From Acidocella sp. (GTDB taxonomy: Bacteria > Pseudomonadota > Alphaproteobacteria > Acetobacterales > Acetobacteraceae), in the NCBI GenBank assembly GCA_029077775.1, contig JAQNCU010000208.1, forward strand, positions 1 to 5,672: a stretch of DNA of 5,672 nucleotides. Reading direction: 5' to 3'. Below are positions 1-4,863 of this stretch, piece after piece. The stretch's first letter is position 1, and the number at the start of each line of letters is the position of its first letter. The notes below the pieces were generated by a model. That model had not been told where the DNA came from. It made no database searches and saw nothing but the letters and a program-made list of their open reading frames with translations. The position numbers were made by a program, and so were the translations under genes.

Positions 1-148
1 GCCCCGGCGTGTTGTGAACATCCCCCACAAGCCAATAACGCCCCTCACGCCGCCCGGCGGGCAGATAATACCGGCACACCGCCTCAGCCTGCCGGGCCAG
101 CAATTGCGCCAACTCCGCCGCGGTCATGGAAAAATCATGCTTGCGCAT
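1..148 (-). CDS. Toprim/primase-like protein, N-terminus only (gene runs off the left edge)
   Basis: The first 49 codons are visible, starting at ATG 148-146 behind a strong Shine-Dalgarno GGAGGGG (160-154) with a 5-base spacer. The peptide starts MRKHDFSMTAAELAQLL and continues with a segment containing AVCRYYLPAGRREGRYWLVG and then DVHNTPG. The REGRYWLVGD..NTPG signature is one I associate with the N-terminus of Toprim-domain proteins (DUF7146 type) on alphaproteobacterial integrative elements and plasmids. Full-length members are several hundred residues long and are thought to act in DNA priming or replication. The Toprim catalytic acidic residues would lie outside the window, so the function rests on N-terminal resemblance alone. 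The gene is separated from the next minus-strand gene by about 305 non-coding bases that include a probable terminator, so it is probably transcribed independently. Confidence 0.7.
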   Translation of the reverse strand, partial: MRKHDFSMTAAELAQLLARQAEAVCRYYLPAGRREGRYWLVGDVHNTPG

Positions 149-153
149 TGTTA

Positions 154-160
154 CCCCTCC
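154..160 (-). promoter_or_regulatory. Strong ribosome binding site of the Toprim-like gene
   Basis: On the minus strand the sequence reads GGAGGGG, then five bases (TAACA), then ATG. This fixes the start at 148 rather than at the internal ATG seven codons later. Confidence 0.75.
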
Positions 161-239
161 ATCGCTACTGATTGCCCATCTGCCCGGCCCACCCTCCGCG
201 TTGGGCCAAACAGCGCAGCCTATCCCTCAGCCCCGCCCA

Positions 240-267
240 CGCGCTACTTCCGAATCGGAAGTGCGCG
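240..267. repeat. Long imperfect palindrome upstream of the Toprim-like gene
   Basis: The left arm is CGCGC, a bulged T, then ACTTCCGA (240-253). The centre is a single A (254). The right arm is TCGGAAGT then GCGCG (255-267). All thirteen arm positions pair, with one bulge. It lies about 90-120 bases before the start codon at 148. The near-continuous dyad with almost no loop suits a DNA-binding dimer site better than a terminator, but no regulator is visible. Confidence 0.6.
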
Positions 268-370
268 GGCGCCGCCTCACCGGCACCGGCGCCAAGGGGC
301 CGGAAGCATCGGCTCTCCGCGAGTCTGCTGAAATTTCATCCTTCCAGCACTCGCAGAACACCGCCCACGC

Positions 371-404
371 AAAATGGGCCGTCCTGCTGCCAGGTCCGGC
401 CCAT
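371..404 (-). terminator. Probable intrinsic terminator after the 167-aa gene
   Basis: ATGGGCCG (374-381) pairs with CGGCCCAT (397-404), and an inner CCTG/CAGG pairing closes a four-base loop. Read on the minus strand, the stem is followed directly by TTTT (complement of 374-371) and then GCG. It lies about 50 bases beyond the stop codon at 454, in the right orientation to end the minus-strand transcript. The T-tract is short, so efficiency is uncertain. Confidence 0.55.
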
Positions 405-453
405 CCGCATTGGTCATGGTCTTGGCTCTTCGTGGATTGTACCGAGCATCGGG

Positions 454-957
454 CTACCCGCTCTCCTGCCCGGCGATGTCGGCAAGACAGTCCGACAGAA
501 ACTCCGTGGTCGAGCAGCCTTTGATGGCATCGGCGGTGATGAACAGCGCCATGCCGCCAAACCCATCGGCGCGCATTTTTGAACAAGTAAATGCCGTCGT
601 TACGGTGATGTAGCGCAGCTTGGCGGAACGCCGCACGATATCCTGGAGAATCATCTCCCAGGACACACCGCTCATATCCAGGTAAACAGAAGCATCATCC
701 GCAGCAGTGCTTTTGAGCTTATCCTCCACATAATCGCGCACCTGGCTGTCACTGCCGCGCACCTCCTCCAGCGCCGCGTTGAGTTCCGCGCGATCCATCC
801 AGATCAGATCCGACGGCCCTTGCCAGGAATGGAAATAGGTTCCGCCGCCATCCGGTTCCGCTTCAAACATATGCGAGAGCAACAACAGCTCCAGCTTTGT
901 CATGTCCGCGTCCGGGATGATCTCCGGTATCACGGTCGGTGAAAAATAATCCGCCAT
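454..957 (-). CDS. Conserved hypothetical protein, 167 aa
   Basis: The start is the ATG at 957-955, because GGAGG (967-963) sits five bases upstream and because the frame upstream of it is only leader sequence. The protein begins MADYFSPTVIPEIIP. It is acidic and has no signal peptide or clear membrane helix, so it is probably cytoplasmic. A central hydrophobic-aromatic part contains YFHSWQGPSDLIWMDR. The most conserved-looking block is LRYITVTTAFTCSKMRADGF followed by GGMALFITADAI. I recall similar unnamed proteins in the same neighbourhood of alphaproteobacterial integrative elements, but I know no function or domain name. It lies downstream of the interrupted DUF6915 gene. It shares with the DUF6878 gene a nearly identical hairpin-plus-Shine-Dalgarno leader, which suggests the two are controlled in the same way. 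Confidence 0.8.
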   Translation of the reverse strand: MADYFSPTVIPEIIPDADMTKLELLLLSHMFEAEPDGGGTYFHSWQGPSDLIWMDRAELNAALEEVRGSDSQVRDYVEDKLKSTAADDASVYLDMSGVSWEMILQDIVRRSAKLRYITVTTAFTCSKMRADGFGGMALFITADAIKGCSTTEFLSDCLADIAGQESG

Positions 958-963
958 GTTGGC

Positions 964-998
964 CTCCAAAAATGCAAAACCCGGTACGGGGCCGGGTT
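964..998 (-). promoter_or_regulatory. Hairpin leader with Shine-Dalgarno, copy 1 (upstream of the 167-aa gene)
   Basis: On the minus strand AACCCGG (998-992) pairs with CCGGGTT (984-978) around a seven-base loop. The stem is followed at once by TTTGCATTTTTGGAG (978-964), whose GGAG is the ribosome binding site. The last 15 bases are identical to the leader of the DUF6878 gene at 5383-5369, and the stem-loop is nearly so. A GC stem followed by a T-rich stretch resembles an intrinsic terminator placed immediately before the start codon, so attenuation, end processing or mRNA stabilisation are all possible. Confidence 0.6.
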
Positions 999-1023
999 CT
1001 GTGTTGAAAGAGATGGATGGTGA

Positions 1024-1050
1024 AAGCCGATGCTCAGGCAGCATCGGTTT
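1024..1050 (-). repeat. Inverted repeat over the DUF6915 stop codon
   Basis: CCGATGC (1027-1033) and GCATCGG (1041-1047) form a perfect seven-base dyad around TCAGGCA, which contains the stop codon of the DUF6915 fragment (1036-1034). On the minus strand the stem is followed by CTTTC, a weak T-tract. It could be a weak terminator or a 3'-end stabiliser for the DUF6915 transcript. Confidence 0.35.
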
Positions 1051-1312
1051 CAAAAGGATCGAGCAGTCTATGCAGCGCCATTGCCCGGCCCATCCAGGGT
1101 TCGGGTCGGATCGCTTTGATACACTCCGCAAAGCCCGGTATGAAGCCGAAATCTTCACGAACGTGCTGCTCGCCGATCAGGCGCACCGGTACGACACGCC
1201 CCGTCGAGATCGTCATGACAGGGCCAAAAAATCTCTCCGCCATGACAATGCCCTCAGCGTGATGACGAAGCGCCCGAGGCCGAAAATCCGATGAAATCAT
1301 CTTGCTCTCATC
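1034..1312 (-). pseudogene. DUF6915 family protein, 3' fragment (residues 30-121), cut off by the recombinase element
   Basis: This minus-strand frame encodes the C-terminal three quarters of a DUF6915-like protein. It begins with the Asp codon shared with the other fragment (1312-1310) and continues ESKMISSDF, RPRALRHHAEGI, GRVVPVRLIGEQHVRED and IRPEPWMGRA to the stop at 1036-1034. These blocks match what I remember of the family, whose function is unknown. The frame stays open upstream into the element's left end and the antisense of the first recombinase, but that extension is not homologous sequence. No start codon with a good ribosome binding site precedes the fragment, so it is probably not translated on its own. 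The other half is at 4853-4764. Joined through the CATCGA repeat, the two give one uninterrupted frame of 121 codons. Confidence 0.85.
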
Positions 1313-1314
1313 GA
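1309..1314 (+). repeat. Left copy of the 6-bp core CATCGA (attachment site)
   Basis: CATCGA lies exactly where DUF6915 coding sequence (antisense, to the left) stops and element sequence begins. The same six bases recur at 4763-4768, where DUF6915 sequence resumes. This is either the recombination core or a short target duplication. A six-base spacer between two recombinase-binding arms is typical of tyrosine recombinase crossover sites. Confidence 0.75.
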
Positions 1315-1326
1315 TTATATGGACAG
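1315..1326 (+). repeat. Left terminal inverted repeat of the element
   Basis: TTATATGGACAG directly follows the left core. It matches the reverse complement of 4751-4762 (TTATGTGAACAG) at 10 of 12 positions. It is a likely recombinase-binding arm. Confidence 0.7.
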
Positions 1327-1350
1327 TACCTGAACGGCCTTCATTTGCCG

Positions 1351-1356
1351 TATAAT
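1351..1356 (+). promoter_or_regulatory. Consensus -10 box of the recombinase operon
   Basis: A perfect TATAAT lies 34 bases before the ATG at 1391, inside the left end of the element, giving an expected 5' leader of about 28 bases. No good -35 box is seen at 16-18 bases upstream (the sequence there is ACCTGA or similar). The promoter may therefore be weak or need an activator, or the match may be chance. Confidence 0.4.
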
Positions 1357-1390
1357 CTGCCCTGACATTTCCGAATCCATTGAGGTCACG

Positions 1391-2551
1391 ATGTTTACAG
1401 TGCGACGCGCGAGCGGCGGCGAGACCATTGTCCTTTCCGATGAAGACGGCGCTTCGGCTGGACCTATCTGCAGGTTCCTGGCCTACCTCACGGCAAAGGG
1501 GTACTCGCCCAACACCGTCCTGGCCTATGCTCATGATATCGTTCATCTTTTGACCTTTCTCACAAGTCAACACATTGATTGGACTGAGTTTTCTGCCGAG
1601 CGTTCGGTTGATTTCCTGCTTTACCTCCGATCGACACCTTCCAAGCGAAGGCACAGGGATTGGACAATAAGGCTGGCCACTCAGGACGGGGTGGCGATGC
1701 CGGCCAGTCTGTCGGCCGCAACCATCAATCGGGTGCTTGTCGCCGTCAGCGCGTTCTACGACTGGGCTATTTTCATCGGTGCATTCCCCGGGGCAAACCC
1801 CATAGTGAAGATCAAGGACCGAACATCCTGGCGCACCACGGACCGGCATAGACCATTCCTGACGGGTATCTCGCGACAGGAACCAGAGGTCCGGGAACTA
1901 CGTCTGAAGACCGTCCGGCGGTTGCCACGACCAATGAACGACTTGCAGATCGCCAGCCTATCGAAAGCTTTGCGGAACCTGCGTGATCAAAGCCTCATCT
2001 TGTTGATGCTCAACGCTGGCCTACGTCCTGGTGAAACTCTGGGGTTACATCTGGTGGATATCAGCTATGGGCGAAGGCGCATATTCGTGCGCTGCCGGGA
2101 CGATCACCCAAGAGGCGCTCGTTCAAAATCACGAACCGAGCGCGTAGTTGACCTCCATGATGGCGCAACGCTGGAAACGCTTAACGCTTATGTGATGGAC
2201 GAGCGTCCGGCCGAAGGTGTGTCGCCATTTGTATTCCTCGTTGGTGGAACAGGCAAACATCGCGAAGAACCGCTGTCCTATGCCGGTCTGGTCCGAATGT
2301 TCGCTCGTGCTTGCGAACGGGCAGACATCCGGGAACCATGGATGACACCACATGCTCTGCGCCATACCCATGCCACGCGGATGTGGGAGGCCGGAATGCG
2401 GGAACTCACCCTCCAGCGACGACTTGGTCATGCCTCACCAGAATCTACCAGAATTTACACGCGCGTTTCAGACGCAGTCGTTGTCGCGGAATACCGCCAG
2501 GCACTGGGCCTTAGCCGTGATCCGTCACCAACCGACGGAGAACCGTCATGA
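1391..2551 (+). CDS. Tyrosine recombinase 1, TnpA-like, 386 aa
   Basis: This is a site-specific tyrosine recombinase that would cut and rejoin DNA at the element ends through a covalent 3'-phosphotyrosine. An N-terminal SAM-like core-binding domain (about residues 24-130) contains FLAYLTAKGYSPNTVLAYAHDI. The C-terminal catalytic domain (about 180-370) holds Arg212 in GLRPGE, Lys246, His321 and Arg324 in PHALRHTHATRM, His347 in RRLGHAS and nucleophile Tyr356 in STRIYTRVSD, so the catalytic set is complete. Length is close to TnpA of Tn554 (361 aa). The ATG at 1391 follows GAGG (1382-1385) with five bases between. Its stop overlaps the start of the second recombinase by ATGA, which suggests coupled translation. 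It is presumably needed, with recombinase 2, for excision and integration. A generic integrase of an unrelated island is unlikely given its partner. Confidence 0.93.
   Translation: MFTVRRASGGETIVLSDEDGASAGPICRFLAYLTAKGYSPNTVLAYAHDIVHLLTFLTSQHIDWTEFSAERSVDFLLYLRSTPSKRRHRDWTIRLATQDGVAMPASLSAATINRVLVAVSAFYDWAIFIGAFPGANPIVKIKDRTSWRTTDRHRPFLTGISRQEPEVRELRLKTVRRLPRPMNDLQIASLSKALRNLRDQSLILLMLNAGLRPGETLGLHLVDISYGRRRIFVRCRDDHPRGARSKSRTERVVDLHDGATLETLNAYVMDERPAEGVSPFVFLVGGTGKHREEPLSYAGLVRMFARACERADIREPWMTPHALRHTHATRMWEAGMRELTLQRRLGHASPESTRIYTRVSDAVVVAEYRQALGLSRDPSPTDGEPS
2537..2551 (+). promoter_or_regulatory. Ribosome binding site and ATGA overlap between the two recombinases
   Basis: GGAG (2537-2540) lies seven bases before the ATG at 2548. 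The start codon shares ATGA with the TGA stop of the first gene (2549-2551), the classic layout for translational coupling and fixed product ratios. Confidence 0.8.
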
Positions 2552-4611
2552 CCCGAAGCTCTTCCAAATCCACCAATGCCGTAGGCTCACTGTTCGTTCA
2601 TTCCGGTGAAGCCGAGTATGTGGCTTACCTCTCTAAACTTCCGATGGACGAGAGCTTTCGTCGTAAGAGGCTGGAATACCGTGCAAACTTCATCTCCCAA
2701 TGGCCTGATCCCAAAGCCTGGTTTTCCGAACCACTGCCAGTTAGGATCGGCTGCCTGGCTGGAGACAGACAGGCGTTTCCGACTTACCCAGTGAGTTTTC
2801 GTGCCAGAACCTACCTATATTATCTGGCACTCACGGATCGAATCCGACTGGACTATGATTTCTTATTCGCCGTTGGGAACATGCGCGTCGCAGAAACGCT
2901 CGCGCCACTTGATGCCTATTTCGGGCTTGATCAACTCGTCGGCGACAGCAGCAAAATCGGCTACTCCGAGACCGGCATGCGTTCATCGCTGTACGGGATA
3001 CTACCCCGGTTCGCCATGCACAGCGGAATCAGGTCTTTCGATGATTTGCGACAGTGCCACCTTGACGAGTTGACCGTGGCGGTAAAAACTTTTGCCGCAC
3101 GCAAAGATGCCCATCTATTCAAACTACCAGATGAAGACTTCCCGAAAGGCTTCCAGCGCGGATGGCATCATCGCATTCGACGCCTTCAATTACTGCTTTT
3201 CCATCGCGGCAACGACGTTATCCGGCCGAGGATCATTCCGGATAAGAGAAAGCCAATGCCGTCGCCACGGCCTGACCTGCAGGAATGGGCTGATCGGTGG
3301 ATCAACAGGAAGCGGCAAACTCTTGCCCGCCCCACCGTTGATCACCTTGCCGTGTCGCTTCGTCAATTCGTTGCTTTTCTATCCGCAGCATCTCCGGCGA
3401 TTTCGACGTTTGCCGATGTAACTCCAGAATATTTCAACGCATATTTGCTATTCCTGCAATCTGAGACTGCACAGAGAACCGGTGCGCGCTTGTCCATCAC
3501 AGCAAGGCGCGCACGAGCTGGTGCAGTTGCCCGCTTTCTTGCAGACGGTGCTGCGTGGGGATGGCCGAATTTTCCCAACAGGCCCCTTCTGGATCCGAAC
3601 GACCTGCCGCGCCTCGCGCATCGTGTTCCCCGCTTTATCCCTGCGGCCGAACTGAGTCGCCTCATGGAACAAATTCCCAATCTCACATGCGAATTCCAAC
3701 GAACAGCTTTACTGGTGGCGCGATGGTCAGGCGCCAGGCGCAGCGAGATCACGCGGTTGCGGCTGGATTGCCTGGACCGGTATCCAGATGGAACCGCTCG
3801 CCTACGCATCCCGGCCGGCAAGACCATGCGTGAACGCATGGTTCCTTTGCACGACGATGCTGCAGCCTCGCTGCGGGCTCTGATCGCAAAACGACTGCAG
3901 GCCAGGGACCGCCCAATCCTTGACGAGCGCACCGGCGAACCCGTCCGCTTCGTATTTTACCGCCGCAGTGGGCGTATATCGCCGGACTATCTATTTCAGC
4001 ACTCGCTCAAAGCCGTCTGCATGCTCGCCGGCCTTGTTAACCCGGATGGCAAACCCATAATCACAGCGCATCGGTTTCGTCATACCGTCGGAACCCAACT
4101 TGCGGAGCGAGGTGCGAAACTTCATACCATCATGAGTGTCCTTGGCCACCAGAGTCCTCATATGTCTATGGTCTATGCCCGGATCAGCGATGCCGAAGTG
4201 CTCAAGGACTACCAAAGCGTTCTCGGACCGGGAGCATCACTCGCCGGACCTGGAGCTGAAGCCATTAGAGCCGGGCGCCTCAGCAACACCGCCGTTCATT
4301 GGCTGAAATCCAATTTTATTAAAACCGAATTGGAGCTTGGCCACTGCCTTCGATTGCCATCCGAGGGTCCTTGCGAATGCGATCTTTATCTGAGCTGCAC
4401 CAAGTTTGTGACGACACCGGCTTATGCCGACCGACTAAGAGAGCGGCATGGCTTAGAATTGAATCTTGCCGAAGATGCGAAACAACGGGCTTGGCCACGC
4501 GAAGTAGAACGGCATTGCACAATCGCGCGCCGGATCGAGCAATTGTTAAATGAACTCGGTGAGCCATTGAAAAATAAAATCAAAAAAGCCAAGACGGTTG
4601 TGGTCCGGTGA
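2548..4611 (+). CDS. Large tyrosine recombinase 2, TnpB-like, 687 aa
   Basis: This is the second tyrosine recombinase of the element. An N-terminal region of about 240 residues shows no domain I can name. Residues 243-335 resemble a core-binding SAM-like domain (WADRWINRKRQTLARPTVDH onward). The catalytic domain follows (about 360-560): Arg397 in WSGARRSE, Lys425 in PAGKTMRER, His508 and Arg511 in AHRFRHT, His534 in VLGHQS and nucleophile Tyr543 in MVYARISD. All six catalytic positions are present, so it is probably active. The C-terminal extension has Cys600, Cys609, Cys611 and Cys617 (CX8CXCX5C) followed by FVTTPAY, a putative metal-binding motif I recall from other large TnpB-type integrases. 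The end is lysine-rich (LKNKIKKAK). Length is close to TnpB of Tn554 (630 aa). In that family TnpA and TnpB work together, and the same is inferred here. After the stop, about 150 bases remain to the element end. Confidence 0.93.
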   Translation: MTRSSSKSTNAVGSLFVHSGEAEYVAYLSKLPMDESFRRKRLEYRANFISQWPDPKAWFSEPLPVRIGCLAGDRQAFPTYPVSFRARTYLYYLALTDRIRLDYDFLFAVGNMRVAETLAPLDAYFGLDQLVGDSSKIGYSETGMRSSLYGILPRFAMHSGIRSFDDLRQCHLDELTVAVKTFAARKDAHLFKLPDEDFPKGFQRGWHHRIRRLQLLLFHRGNDVIRPRIIPDKRKPMPSPRPDLQEWADRWINRKRQTLARPTVDHLAVSLRQFVAFLSAASPAISTFADVTPEYFNAYLLFLQSETAQRTGARLSITARRARAGAVARFLADGAAWGWPNFPNRPLLDPNDLPRLAHRVPRFIPAAELSRLMEQIPNLTCEFQRTALLVARWSGARRSEITRLRLDCLDRYPDGTARLRIPAGKTMRERMVPLHDDAAASLRALIAKRLQARDRPILDERTGEPVRFVFYRRSGRISPDYLFQHSLKAVCMLAGLVNPDGKPIITAHRFRHTVGTQLAERGAKLHTIMSVLGHQSPHMSMVYARISDAEVLKDYQSVLGPGASLAGPGAEAIRAGRLSNTAVHWLKSNFIKTELELGHCLRLPSEGPCECDLYLSCTKFVTTPAYADRLRERHGLELNLAEDAKQRAWPREVERHCTIARRIEQLLNELGEPLKNKIKKAKTVVVR

Positions 4612-4637
4612 TTGACCCGGTGGGCCCACAGGCACCT

Positions 4638-4689
4638 CCCCGCCGCCCGCTCCGCTTGCGCGTTAATACGCGCTACGCGGGCGGCGGGG
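4638..4689. repeat. Nested GC-rich inverted repeat near the right end of the element
   Basis: The outer arms CCCCGCCGCCCGC (4638-4650) and GCGGGCGGCGGGG (4677-4689) are perfect 13-bp inverted repeats. The 26 bases between them contain a second perfect dyad, GCGCGT TAAT ACGCGC (4658-4673). The stem starts about 27 bases after the recombinase 2 stop. It could end the recombinase transcript, but no T-tract follows (CCCCTCC). A subterminal protein-binding site, a folded single-strand structure or an inserted REP-like repeat are alternatives. Confidence 0.7.
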
Positions 4690-4750
4690 CCCCTCCTATG
4701 GACTACCGGGACAATCACCTCCATCGACGATTAAAAAATAAAGGGCTTGC

Positions 4751-4762
4751 CTGTTCACATAA
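4751..4762 (-). repeat. Right terminal inverted repeat of the element
   Basis: CTGTTCACATAA on the plus strand is the reverse complement of TTATGTGAACAG, matching the left end TTATATGGACAG at 10 of 12 positions. It directly precedes the right core CATCGA. Confidence 0.7.
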
Positions 4763-4853
4763 CATCGAACCAGGAATGCAGGGGCAAAAAATCTTCCGCC
4801 GTGCCGCCCCACTTTTTCGCGGAGGATAAAGCGTGATGATAAGGATGTGCCAT
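4755..4853 (-). pseudogene. DUF6915 family protein, 5' fragment (first 30 codons), truncated by the element
   Basis: The minus-strand start is ATG 4853-4851. A GGAGG-type ribosome binding site lies just upstream, overlapping the end of the DUF6878 gene, whose stop is only 10 bases away, so the two genes are in one operon. The peptide begins MAHPYHHALSSAKKWGG, then TAEDFLPLHSWFD. This is the N-terminus I associate with DUF6915 (function unknown). After Asp30 (4766-4764) the frame enters the element, adds Val-Met, and stops at TGA (4757-4755), so the product is only 32 aa. The remaining 91 residues are encoded at 1309-1037. The reading phase is preserved exactly when the two CATCGA copies are merged, which gives F-D-E-S-K across the joint. 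Confidence 0.87.
4763..4768 (+). repeat. Right copy of the 6-bp core CATCGA
   Basis: CATCGA lies between the right terminal repeat and the resumption of DUF6915 antisense sequence (ACCAGGAATG). It is identical and in the same orientation as the copy at 1309-1314. Confidence 0.75.
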
Positions 4854-4863
4854 TGCCGCCTCC

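Larger units (their letters stand above)
149..453. other. Non-coding region between the Toprim-like gene and the 167-aa gene
   Basis: No convincing gene is present in this stretch of about 305 bases. Long open frames cross it on both strands, but they are arginine- and proline-rich GC artefacts. It holds a probable terminator hairpin for the gene ending at 454, a smaller GC inverted repeat (GGCGCCG 268-274 with CGGCGCC 287-293), a long bulged palindrome (240-267) and the ribosome binding site of the Toprim-like gene. A promoter for that gene should lie here, but I could not pick out convincing -35 and -10 boxes. Confidence 0.6.
4612..4762. other. Non-coding right end of the element
   Basis: This stretch is too short for a Tn554-type TnpC (about 125 aa). 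A frame from 4608 to 4829 crosses the element border into host sequence, has no good ribosome binding site and is shaped by the palindromes, so I do not call it. The region contains a 10-bp palindrome GTGGGCCCAC (4620-4629), a large nested stem (4638-4689), the palindrome GGGGCCCC (4686-4693), an extra CATCGA (4722-4727), an AT-rich run (about 4729-4742) and the right terminal repeat. Confidence 0.65.
1309..4768 (+). mobile_element. Two-recombinase (Tn554-like) element inserted in a DUF6915 gene
   Basis: The element is 3448 bp between the two core repeats, or 3454 bp with one copy of the core. Both edges are flanked by CATCGA. Just inside are imperfect inverted ends: TTATATGGACAG on the left, and TTATGTGAACAG on the right when read on the minus strand. 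It carries only two genes, both tyrosine recombinases in one operon reading left to right, with 76 bases before them and about 150 after. There is no passenger gene. The edges are set independently by the split DUF6915 frame, which resumes in phase on either side. The Tn554 family (TnpA 361 aa, TnpB 630 aa, TnpC 125 aa) is the nearest known model, but no TnpC is present. Tn554 itself lacks terminal inverted repeats of this kind, so the assignment is by architecture, not by proven homology. Confidence 0.85.

Noticed and set aside
126..586. Several overlapping frames on both strands left of 600
   Set aside because: They are proline- and arginine-rich and conflict with one another and with the 167-aa gene. 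They reflect high GC and few stop codons, not coding.
454..1158. A 234-residue minus-strand frame as the full hypothetical protein
   Set aside because: The first 67 codons run through the hairpin leader and overlap the end of the DUF6915 fragment. The ATG at 957 has a GGAGG five bases upstream, so 167 aa is the real length.
1034..1849. A 271-residue minus-strand gene
   Set aside because: Only the part left of 1312 is family-like sequence. The rest is antisense to the first recombinase and joined by the insertion, so it is a chance fusion.
3363..3932. A 189-residue minus-strand frame inside the second recombinase
   Set aside because: It lies wholly antisense to the catalytic domain of the recombinase, is arginine- and serine-rich, and has no supporting start signal.
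1309..4768. A three-recombinase (RIT) element or an ordinary phage or island integrase at a tRNA gene
   Set aside because: Only two recombinases exist between the borders, the second is much larger than RIT proteins, and the target is a protein-coding gene, with no tRNA in the window.
4608..4829. A 73-residue plus-strand frame as a TnpC candidate
   Set aside because: It crosses the element border into DUF6915 antisense sequence, is translated from palindromic repeats, and lacks a ribosome binding site of its own. Tn554 TnpC is about 125 aa.
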